DNA from: Punica granatum
Lineage: Eukaryota > Streptophyta > Magnoliopsida > Myrtales > Lythraceae
Direction of reading: 5' to 3'
DNA: 64,000 bases
Assembly: GCF_007655135.1 (NCBI RefSeq)
Contig: NW_022204389.1
Location: 62,001 to 126,000 of the forward strand
In this document: one piece after another, positions 1 through 11,300 of the stretch
How the letters are laid out: each line of letters begins with the position of its first letter
Position numbering within the stretch: position 1 is the first letter of the stretch
Made by a program: the position numbers and the translations under genes
The notes under the pieces: model-generated
What the model was told of the DNA's origin: nothing
What the model saw: only the letters and a program-made list of their open reading frames with translations
The model's database searches: none

Positions 1-56
1 GGATCGCAGTGCGCCTTTATTTCCGCAATGCACTTTCATTGGCGTGCACCTTCTCA
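1..56 (+). repeat. Reference monomer, with three internal sub-repeats
   Basis: First complete copy, used as the coordinate frame for all monomer positions given here. It divides into three related parts: A at 6-24 (GCAGTGCGCCTTTATTTCC), B at 25-41 (GCAATGCACTTTCATTG) and C at 42-56 plus the next 1-5 (GCGTGCACCTTCTCA then GGATC). All share GC, then TGC, then a CTTT or CCTT tract followed by a T/C/A-rich tail. Each copy carries one GATC (2-5), one GCGC (11-14) and one palindromic GTGCAC (44-49). A five-base inverted repeat, CAATG (26-30) and CATTG (37-41), flanks a six-base loop. The reverse strand has three stop triplets per unit, the forward strand none. Confidence 0.9.
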
Positions 57-3000
57 GGATCGCAGTGCGCCTTTATTTCCGCAATGCACTTTCATTGGCG
101 TGCACCTTCTCAGGATCGCAGTGCGCCTTTATTTCCGCAATGCACTTTCATTGGCGTGCACCTTCTCAGGATCGCAGTGCGCCTTTATTTCCGCAATGCA
201 CTTTCATTGGCGTGCACCTTCTCAGGATCGCAGTGCGCCTTTATTTCCGCAATGCACTTTCATTGGCGTGCACCTTCTCAGGATCGCAGTGCGCCTTTAT
301 TTCCGCAATGCACTTTCATTGGCGTGCACCTTCTCAGGATCGCAGTGCGCCTTTATTTCCGCAATGCACTTTCATTGGCGTGCACCTTCTCAGGATCGCA
401 GTGCGCCTTTATTTCCGCAATGCACTTTCATTGGCGTGCACCTTCTCAGGATCGCAGTGCGCCTTTATTTCCGCAATGCACTTTCATTGGCGTGCACCTT
501 CTCAGGATCGCAGTGCGCCTTTATTTCCGCAATGCACTTTCATTGGCGTGCACCTTCTCAGGATCGCAGTGCGCCTTTATTTCCGCAATGCACTTTCATT
601 GGCGTGCACCTTCTCAGGATCGCAGTGCGCCTTTATTTCCGCAATGCACTTTCATTGGCGTGCACCTTCTCAGGATCGCAGTGCGCCTTTATTTCCGCAA
701 TGCACTTTCATTTGGCGTGCACCTTCTCAGGATCGCAGTGCGCCTTTATTTCCGCAATGCACTTTCATTGGCGTGCACCTTCTCAGGATCGCAGTGCGCC
801 TTTATTTCCGCAATGCACTTTCATTGGCGTGCACCTTCTCAGGATCGCAGTGCGCCTTTATTTCCGCAATGCACTTTCATTGGCGTGCACCTTCTCAGGA
901 TCGCAGTGCGCCTTTATTTCCGCAATGCACTTTCATTGGCGTGCACCTTCTCAGGATCGCAGTGCGCCTTTATTTCCGCAATGCACTTTCATTGGCGTGC
1001 ACCTTCTCAGGATCGCAGTGCGCCTTTATTTCCGCAATGCACTTTCATTTGGCGTGCACCTTCTCAGGATCGCAGTGCGCCTTTATTTCCGCAATGCACT
1101 TTCATTGGCGTGCACCTTCTCAGGATCGCAGTGCGCCTTTATTTCCGCAATGCACTTTCATTTGGCGTGCACCTTCTCAGGATCGCAGTGCGCCTTTATT
1201 TCCGCAATGCACTTTCATTGGCGTGCACCTTCTCAGGATCGCAGTGCGCCTTTATTTCCGCAATGCACTTTCATTTGGCGTGCACCTTCTCAGGATCGCA
1301 GTGCGCCTTTATTTCCGCAATGCACTTTCATTGGCGTGCACCTTCTCAGGATCGCAGTGCGCCTTTATTTCCGCAATGCACTTTCATTGGCGTGCACCTT
1401 CTCAGGATCGCAGTGCGCCTTTATTTCCGCAATGCACTTTCATTGGCGTGCACCTTCTCAGGATCGCAGTGCGCCTTTATTTCCGCAATGCACTTTCATT
1501 GGCGTGCACCTTCTCAGGATCGCAGTGCGCCTTTATTTCCGCAATGCACTTTCATTGGCGTGCACCTTCTCAGGATCGCAGTGCGCCTTTATTTCCGCAA
1601 TGCACTTTCATTTGGCGTGCACCTTCTCAGGATCGCAGTGCGCCTTTATTTCCGCAATGCACTTTCATTTGGCGTGCACCTTCTCAGGATCGCAGTGCGC
1701 CTTTATTTCCGCAATGCACTTTCATTGGCGTGCACCTTCTCAGGATCGCAGTGCGCCTTTATTTCCGCAATGCACTTTCATTGGCGTGCACCTTCTCAGG
1801 ATCGCAGTGCGCCTTTATTTCCGCAATGCACTTTCATTGGCGTGCACCTTCTCAGGATCGCAGTGCGCCTTTATTTCCGCAATGCACTTTCATTGGCGTG
1901 CACCTTCTCAGGATCGCAGTGCGCCTTTATTTCCGCAATGCACTTTCATTGGCGTGCACCTTCTCAGGATCGCAGTGCGCCTTTATTTCCGCAATGCACT
2001 TTCATTGGCGTGCACCTTCTCAGGATCGCAGTGCGCCTTTATTTCCGCAATGCACTTTCATTTGGCGTGCACCTTCTCAGGATCGCAGTGCGCCTTTATT
2101 TCCGCAATGCACTTTCATTGGCGTGCACCTTCTCAGGATCGCAGTGCGCCTTTATTTCCGCAATGCACTTTCATTGGCGTGCACCTTCTCAGGATCGCAG
2201 TGCGCCTTTATTTCCGCAATGCACTTTCATTGGCGTGCACCTTCTCAGGATCGCAGTGCGCCTTTATTTCCGCAATGCACTTTCATTGGCGTGCACCTTC
2301 TCAGGATCGCAGTGCGCCTTTATTTCCGCAATGCACTTTCATTGGCGTGCACCTTCTCAGGATCGCAGTGCGCCTTTATTTCCGCAATGCACTTTCATTG
2401 GCGTGCACCTTCTCAGGATCGCAGTGCGCCTTTATTTCCGCAATGCACTTTCATTGGCGTGCACCTTCTCAGGATCGCAGTGCGCCTTTATTTCCGCAAT
2501 GCACTTTCATTGGCGTGCACCTTCTCAGGATCGCAGTGCGCCTTTATTTCCGCAATGCACTTTCATTGGCGTGCACCTTCTCAGGATCGCAGTGCGCCTT
2601 TATTTCCGCAATGCACTTTCATTGGCGTGCACCTTCTCAGGATCGCAGTGCGCCTTTATTTCCGCAATGCACTTTCATTGGCGTGCACCTTCTCAGGATC
2701 GCAGTGCGCCTTTATTTCCGCAATGCACTTTCATTGGCGTGCACCTTCTCAGGATCGCAGTGCGCCTTTATTTCCGCAATGCACTTTCATTGGCGTGCAC
2801 CTTCTCAGGATCGCAGTGCGCCTTTATTTCCGCAATGCACTTTCATTGGCGTGCACCTTCTCAGGATCGCAGTGCGCCTTTATTTCCGCAATGCACTTTC
2901 ATTGGCGTGCACCTTCTCAGGATCGCAGTGCGCCTTTATTTCCGCAATGCACTTTCATTGGCGTGCACCTTCTCAGGATCGCAGTGCGCCTTTATTTCCG

Positions 3001-6000
3001 CAATGCACTTTCATTGGCGTGCACCTTCTCAGGATCGCAGTGCGCCTTTATTTCCGCAATGCACTTTCATTTGGCGTGCACCTTCTCAGGATCGCAGTGC
3101 GCCTTTATTTCCGCAATGCACTTTCATTGGCGTGCACCTTCTCAGGATCGCAGTGCGCCTTTATTTCCGCAATGCACTTTCATTGGCGTGCACCTTCTCA
3201 GGATCGCAGTGCGCCTTTATTTCCGCAATGCACTTTCATTGGCGTGCACCTTCTCAGGATCGCAGTGCGCCTTTATTTCCGCAATGCACTTTCATTGGCG
3301 TGCACCTTCTCAGGATCGCAGTGCGCCTTTATTTCCGCAATGCACTTTCATTGGCGTGCACCTTCTCAGGATCGCAGTGCGCCTTTATTTCCGCAATGCA
3401 CTTTCATTGGCGTGCACCTTCTCAGGATCGCAGTGCGCCTTTATTTCCGCAATGCACTTTCATTGGCGTGCACCTTCTCAGGATCGCAGTGCGCCTTTAT
3501 TTCCGCAATGCACTTTCATTGGCGTGCACCTTCTCAGGATCGCAGTGCGCCTTTATTTCCGCAATGCACTTTCATTGGCGTGCACCTTCTCAGGATCGCA
3601 GTGCGCCTTTATTTCCGCAATGCACTTTCATTGGCGTGCACCTTCTCAGGATCGCAGTGCGCCTTTATTTCCGCAATGCACTTTCATTTGGCGTGCACCT
3701 TCTCAGGATCGCAGTGCGCCTTTATTTCCGCAATGCACTTTCATTGGCGTGCACCTTCTCAGGATCGCAGTGCGCCTTTATTTCCGCAATGCACTTTCAT
3801 TGGCGTGCACCTTCTCAGGATCGCAGTGCGCCTTTATTTCCGCAATGCACTTTCATTGGCGTGCACCTTCTCAGGATCGCAGTGCGCCTTTATTTCCGCA
3901 ATGCACTTTCATTTGGCGTGCACCTTCTCAGGATCGCAGTGCGCCTTTATTTCCGCAATGCACTTTCATTGGCGTGCACCTTCTCAGGATCGCAGTGCGC
4001 CTTTATTTCCGCAATGCACTTTCATTGGCGTGCACCTTCTCAGGATCGCAGTGCGCCTTTATTTCCGCAATGCACTTTCATTGGCGTGCACCTTCTCAGG
4101 ATCGCAGTGCGCCTTTATTTCCGCAATGCACTTTCATTTGGCGTGCACCTTCTCAGGATCGCAGTGCGCCTTTATTTCCGCAATGCACTTTCATTGGCGT
4201 GCACCTTCTCAGGATCGCAGTGCGCCTTTATTTCCGCAATGCACTTTCATTGGCGTGCACCTTCTCAGGATCGCAGTGCGCCTTTATTTCCGCAATGCAC
4301 TTTCATTGGCGTGCACCTTCTCAGGATCGCAGTGCGCCTTTATTTCCGCAATGCACTTTCATTGGCGTGCACCTTCTCAGGATCGCAGTGCGCCTTTATT
4401 TCCGCAATGCACTTTCATTGGCGTGCACCTTCTCAGGATCGCAGTGCGCCTTTATTTCCGCAATGCACTTTCATTGGCGTGCACCTTCTCAGGATCGCAG
4501 TGCGCCTTTATTTCCGCAATGCACTTTCATTGGCGTGCACCTTCTCAGGATCGCAGTGCGCCTTTATTTCCGCAATGCACTTTCATTGGCGTGCACCTTC
4601 TCAGGATCGCAGTGCGCCTTTATTTCCGCAATGCACTTTCATTGGCGTGCACCTTCTCAGGATCGCAGTGCGCCTTTATTTCCGCAATGCACTTTCATTG
4701 GCGTGCACCTTCTCAGGATCGCAGTGCGCCTTTATTTCCGCAATGCACTTTCATTGGCGTGCACCTTCTCAGGATCGCAGTGCGCCTTTATTTCCGCAAT
4801 GCACTTTCATTTGGCGTGCACCTTCTCAGGATCGCAGTGCGCCTTTATTTCCGCAATGCACTTTCATTTGGCGTGCACCTTCTCAGGATCGCAGTGCGCC
4901 TTTATTTCCGCAATGCACTTTCATTGGCGTGCACCTTCTCAGGATCGCAGTGCGCCTTTATTTCCGCAATGCACTTTCATTGGCGTGCACCTTCTCAGGA
5001 TCGCAGTGCGCCTTTATTTCCGCAATGCACTTTCATTGGCGTGCACCTTCTCAGGATCGCAGTGCGCCTTTATTTCCGCAATGCACTTTCATTGGCGTGC
5101 ACCTTCTCAGGATCGCAGTGCGCCTTTATTTCCGCAATGCACTTTCATTTGGCGTGCACCTTCTCAGGATCGCAGTGCGCCTTTATTTCCGCAATGCACT
5201 TTCATTGGCGTGCACCTTCTCAGGATCGCAGTGCGCCTTTATTTCCGCAATGCACTTTCATTGGCGTGCACCTTCTCAGGATCGCAGTGCGCCTTTATTT
5301 CCGCAATGCACTTTCATTGGCGTGCACCTTCTCAGGATCGCAGTGCGCCTTTATTTCCGCAATGCACTTTCATTGGCGTGCACCTTCTCAGGATCGCAGT
5401 GCGCCTTTATTTCCGCAATGCACTTTCATTGGCGTGCACCTTCTCAGGATCGCAGTGCGCCTTTATTTCCGCAATGCACTTTCATTGGCGTGCACCTTCT
5501 CAGGATCGCAGTGCGCCTTTATTTCCGCAATGCACTTTCATTGGCGTGCACCTTCTCAGGATCGCAGTGCGCCTTTATTTCCGCAATGCACTTTCATTGG
5601 CGTGCACCTTCTCAGGATCGCAGTGCGCCTTTATTTCCGCAATGCACTTTCATTGGCGTGCACCTTCTCAGGATCGCAGTGCGCCTTTATTTCCGCAATG
5701 CACTTTCATTGGCGTGCACCTTCTCAGGATCGCAGTGCGCCTTTATTTCCGCAATGCACTTTCATTGGCGTGCACCTTCTCAGGATCGCAGTGCGCCTTT
5801 ATTTCCGCAATGCACTTTCATTGGCGTGCACCTTCTCAGGATCGCAGTGCGCCTTTATTTCCGCAATGCACTTTCATTGGCGTGCACCTTCTCAGGATCG
5901 CAGTGCGCCTTTATTTCCGCAATGCACTTTCATTTGGCGTGCACCTTCTCAGGATCGCAGTGCGCCTTTATTTCCGCAATGCACTTTCATTGGCGTGCAC

Positions 6001-9000
6001 CTTCTCAGGATCGCAGTGCGCCTTTATTTCCGCAATGCACTTTCATTGGCGTGCACCTTCTCAGGATCGCAGTGCGCCTTTATTTCCGCAATGCACTTTC
6101 ATTGGCGTGCACCTTCTCAGGATCGCAGTGCGCCTTTATTTCCGCAATGCACTTTCATTGGCGTGCACCTTCTCAGGATCGCAGTGCGCCTTTATTTCCG
6201 CAATGCACTTTCATTGGCGTGCACCTTCTCAGGATCGCAGTGCGCCTTTATTTCCGCAATGCACTTTCATTGGCGTGCACCTTCTCAGGATCGCAGTGCG
6301 CCTTTATTTCCGCAATGCACTTTCATTGGCGTGCACCTTCTCAGGATCGCAGTGCGCCTTTATTTCCGCAATGCACTTTCATTGGCGTGCACCTTCTCAG
6401 GATCGCAGTGCGCCTTTATTTCCGCAATGCACTTTCATTGGCGTGCACCTTCTCAGGATCGCAGTGCGCCTTTATTTCCGCAATGCACTTTCATTGGCGT
6501 GCACCTTCTCAGGATCGCAGTGCGCCTTTATTTCCGCAATGCACTTTCATTGGCGTGCACCTTCTCAGGATCGCAGTGCGCCTTTATTTCCGCAATGCAC
6601 TTTCATTGGCGTGCACCTTCTCAGGATCGCAGTGCGCCTTTATTTCCGCAATGCACTTTCATTGGCGTGCACCTTCTCAGGATCGCAGTGCGCCTTTATT
6701 TCCGCAATGCACTTTCATTGGCGTGCACCTTCTCAGGATCGCAGTGCGCCTTTATTTCCGCAATGCACTTTCATTGGCGTGCACCTTCTCAGGATCGCAG
6801 TGCGCCTTTATTTCCGCAATGCACTTTCATTGGCGTGCACCTTCTCAGGATCGCAGTGCGCCTTTATTTCCGCAATGCACTTTCATTTGGCGTGCACCTT
6901 CTCAGGATCGCAGTGCGCCTTTATTTCCGCAATGCACTTTCATTGGCGTGCACCTTCTCAGGATCGCAGTGCGCCTTTATTTCCGCAATGCACTTTCATT
7001 GGCGTGCACCTTCTCAGGATCGCAGTGCGCCTTTATTTCCGCAATGCACTTTCATTGGCGTGCACCTTCTCAGGATCGCAGTGCGCCTTTATTTCCGCAA
7101 TGCACTTTCATTGGCGTGCACCTTCTCAGGATCGCAGTGCGCCTTTATTTCCGCAATGCACTTTCATTGGCGTGCACCTTCTCAGGATCGCAGTGCGCCT
7201 TTATTTCCGCAATGCACTTTCATTGGCGTGCACCTTCTCAGGATCGCAGTGCGCCTTTATTTCCGCAATGCACTTTCATTGGCGTGCACCTTCTCAGGAT
7301 CGCAGTGCGCCTTTATTTCCGCAATGCACTTTCATTGGCGTGCACCTTCTCAGGATCGCAGTGCGCCTTTATTTCCGCAATGCACTTTCATTGGCGTGCA
7401 CCTTCTCAGGATCGCAGTGCGCCTTTATTTCCGCAATGCACTTTCATTGGCGTGCACCTTCTCAGGATCGCAGTGCGCCTTTATTTCCGCAATGCACTTT
7501 CATTGGCGTGCACCTTCTCAGGATCGCAGTGCGCCTTTATTTCCGCAATGCACTTTCATTGGCGTGCACCTTCTCAGGATCGCAGTGCGCCTTTATTTCC
7601 GCAATGCACTTTCATTGGCGTGCACCTTCTCAGGATCGCAGTGCGCCTTTATTTCCGCAATGCACTTTCATTGGCGTGCACCTTCTCAGGATCGCAGTGC
7701 GCCTTTATTTCCGCAATGCACTTTCATTGGCGTGCACCTTCTCAGGATCGCAGTGCGCCTTTATTTCCGCAATGCACTTTCATTGGCGTGCACCTTCTCA
7801 GGATCGCAGTGCGCCTTTATTTCCGCAATGCACTTTCATTTGGCGTGCACCTTCTCAGGATCGCAGTGCGCCTTTATTTCCGCAATGCACTTTCATTGGC
7901 GTGCACCTTCTCAGGATCGCAGTGCGCCTTTATTTCCGCAATGCACTTTCATTGGCGTGCACCTTCTCAGGATCGCAGTGCGCCTTTATTTCCGCAATGC
8001 ACTTTCATTGGCGTGCACCTTCTCAGGATCGCAGTGCGCCTTTATTTCCGCAATGCACTTTCATTGGCGTGCACCTTCTCAGGATCGCAGTGCGCCTTTA
8101 TTTCCGCAATGCACTTTCATTGGCGTGCACCTTCTCAGGATCGCAGTGCGCCTTTATTTCCGCAATGCACTTTCATTTGGCGTGCACCTTCTCAGGATCG
8201 CAGTGCGCCTTTATTTCCGCAATGCACTTTCATTGGCGTGCACCTTCTCAGGATCGCAGTGCGCCTTTATTTCCGCAATGCACTTTCATTGGCGTGCACC
8301 TTCTCAGGATCGCAGTGCGCCTTTATTTCCGCAATGCACTTTCATTGGCGTGCACCTTCTCAGGATCGCAGTGCGCCTTTATTTCCGCAATGCACTTTCA
8401 TTGGCGTGCACCTTCTCAGGATCGCAGTGCGCCTTTATTTCCGCAATGCACTTTCATTGGCGTGCACCTTCTCAGGATCGCAGTGCGCCTTTATTTCCGC
8501 AATGCACTTTCATTGGCGTGCACCTTCTCAGGATCGCAGTGCGCCTTTATTTCCGCAATGCACTTTCATTGGCGTGCACCTTCTCAGGATCGCAGTGCGC
8601 CTTTATTTCCGCAATGCACTTTCATTGGCGTGCACCTTCTCAGGATCGCAGTGCGCCTTTATTTCCGCAATGCACTTTCATTTGGCGTGCACCTTCTCAG
8701 GATCGCAGTGCGCCTTTATTTCCGCAATGCACTTTCATTGGCGTGCACCTTCTCAGGATCGCAGTGCGCCTTTATTTCCGCAATGCACTTTCATTGGCGT
8801 GCACCTTCTCAGGATCGCAGTGCGCCTTTATTTCCGCAATGCACTTTCATTGGCGTGCACCTTCTCAGGATCGCAGTGCGCCTTTATTTCCGCAATGCAC
8901 TTTCATTGGCGTGCACCTTCTCAGGATCGCAGTGCGCCTTTATTTCCGCAATGCACTTTCATTGGCGTGCACCTTCTCAGGATCGCAGTGCGCCTTTATT

Positions 9001-9147
9001 TCCGCAATGCACTTTCATTGGCGTGCACCTTCTCAGGATCGCAGTGCGCCTTTATTTCCGCAATGCACTTTCATTGGCGTGCACCTTCTCAGGATCGCAG
9101 TGCGCCTTTATTTCCGCAATGCACTTTCATTGGCGTGCACCTTCTCA
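1..9147 (+). repeat. Left segment: 56-bp units with scattered 57-bp units
   Basis: Consensus 56-bp units interrupted by about 19 units of 57 bp, in which the T pair at monomer 39-40 becomes three T. The extra T units are irregularly placed (near 709, 1048, 1160, 1273, 1610, 1667, 2060, 3070, 3686, 3910, 4137, 4810, 4866, 5148, 5931, 6886, 7839, 8174 and 8680). I saw no substitution variants here, only this length change. Confidence 0.85.
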
Positions 9148-9224
9148 GGATCGCAGTGCGCCTTTATTTCCGGATCGCAGTGCGCCTTTATGCAATGCAC
9201 TTTCATTTGGCGTGCACCTTCTCA
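9148..9224 (+). repeat. Rearranged pair of monomers (24 bp + 53 bp)
   Basis: The regular array breaks here once. A unit starting at 9148 stops after its first 24 bases (through TTTATTTCC) and is joined directly to the start of another unit at 9172. That second unit lacks four bases (TTCC at monomer 21-24, so CTTTAT meets GCAATG) and has the extra T, giving 53 bp. The array then resumes in normal form at 9225. This looks like an unequal exchange or deletion between neighbouring copies plus a second small deletion. It is the only large internal truncation seen in the left half. Confidence 0.9.
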
Positions 9225-11300
9225 GGATCGCAGTGCGCCTTTATTTCCGCAATGCACTTTCATTGGCGTGCACCTTCTCAGGATCGCAGTGCGCCTTTAT
9301 TTCCGCAATGCACTTTCATTGGCGTGCACCTTCTCAGGATCGCAGTGCGCCTTTATTTCCGCAATGCACTTTCATTGGCGTGCACCTTCTCAGGATCGCA
9401 GTGCGCCTTTATTTCCGCAATGCACTTTCATTGGCGTGCACCTTCTCAGGATCGCAGTGCGCCTTTATTTCCGCAATGCACTTTCATTGGCGTGCACCTT
9501 CTCAGGATCGCAGTGCGCCTTTATTTCCGCAATGCACTTTCATTGGCGTGCACCTTCTCAGGATCGCAGTGCGCCTTTATTTCCGCAATGCACTTTCATT
9601 GGCGTGCACCTTCTCAGGATCGCAGTGCGCCTTTATTTCCGCAATGCACTTTCATTGGCGTGCACCTTCTCAGGATCGCAGTGCGCCTTTATTTCCGCAA
9701 TGCACTTTCATTGGCGTGCACCTTCTCAGGATCGCAGTGCGCCTTTATTTCCGCAATGCACTTTCATTGGCGTGCACCTTCTCAGGATCGCAGTGCGCCT
9801 TTATTTCCGCAATGCACTTTCATTGGCGTGCACCTTCTCAGGATCGCAGTGCGCCTTTATTTCCGCAATGCACTTTCATTGGCGTGCACCTTCTCAGGAT
9901 CGCAGTGCGCCTTTATTTCCGCAATGCACTTTCATTGGCGTGCACCTTCTCAGGATCGCAGTGCGCCTTTATTTCCGCAATGCACTTTCATTGGCGTGCA
10001 CCTTCTCAGGATCGCAGTGCGCCTTTATTTCCGCAATGCACTTTCATTGGCGTGCACCTTCTCAGGATCGCAGTGCGCCTTTATTTCCGCAATGCACTTT
10101 CATTGGCGTGCACCTTCTCAGGATCGCAGTGCGCCTTTATTTCCGCAATGCACTTTCATTGGCGTGCACCTTCTCAGGATCGCAGTGCGCCTTTATTTCC
10201 GCAATGCACTTTCATTGGCGTGCACCTTCTCAGGATCGCAGTGCGCCTTTATTTCCGCAATGCACTTTCATTGGCGTGCACCTTCTCAGGATCGCAGTGC
10301 GCCTTTATTTCCGCAATGCACTTTCATTGGCGTGCACCTTCTCAGGATCGCAGTGCGCCTTTATTTCCGCAATGCACTTTCATTTGGCGTGCACCTTCTC
10401 AGGATCGCAGTGCGCCTTTATTTCCGCAATGCACTTTCATTGGCGTGCACCTTCTCAGGATCGCAGTGCGCCTTTATTTCCGCAATGCACTTTCATTGGC
10501 GTGCACCTTCTCAGGATCGCAGTGCGCCTTTATTTCCGCAATGCACTTTCATTGGCGTGCACCTTCTCAGGATCGCAGTGCGCCTTTATTTCCGCAATGC
10601 ACTTTCATTGGCGTGCACCTTCTCAGGATCGCAGTGCGCCTTTATTTCCGCAATGCACTTTCATTGGCGTGCACCTTCTCAGGATCGCAGTGCGCCTTTA
10701 TTTCCGCAATGCACTTTCATTTGGCGTGCACCTTCTCAGGATCGCAGTGCGCCTTTATTTCCGCAATGCACTTTCATTTGGCGTGCACCTTCTCAGGATC
10801 GCAGTGCGCCTTTATTTCCGCAATGCACTTTCATTGGCGTGCACCTTCTCAGGATCGCAGTGCGCCTTTATTTCCGCAATGCACTTTCATTGGCGTGCAC
10901 CTTCTCAGGATCGCAGTGCGCCTTTATTTCCGCAATGCACTTTCATTGGCGTGCACCTTCTCAGGATCGCAGTGCGCCTTTATTTCCGCAATGCACTTTC
11001 ATTGGCGTGCACCTTCTCAGGATCGCAGTGCGCCTTTATTTCCGCAATGCACTTTCATTGGCGTGCACCTTCTCAGGATCGCAGTGCGCCTTTATTTCCG
11101 CAATGCACTTTCATTGGCGTGCACCTTCTCAGGATCGCAGTGCGCCTTTATTTCCGCAATGCACTTTCATTGGCGTGCACCTTCTCAGGATCGCAGTGCG
11201 CCTTTATTTCCGCAATGCACTTTCATTGGCGTGCACCTTCTCAGGATCGCAGTGCGCCTTTATTTCCGCAATGCACTTTCATTTGGCGTGCACCTTCTCA

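Noticed and set aside
1..9147. Regular spacing of 57-bp units as a higher-order code
   Set aside because: Unit spacings (6, 2, 2, 6, 1, 7, 18, 11, 4, 4, 12, 1, 5, 14, 17, 17, 6, 9) are irregular and I could not match the series elsewhere. Only the adjacent 17-17 pair is noted under the 17-unit finding.
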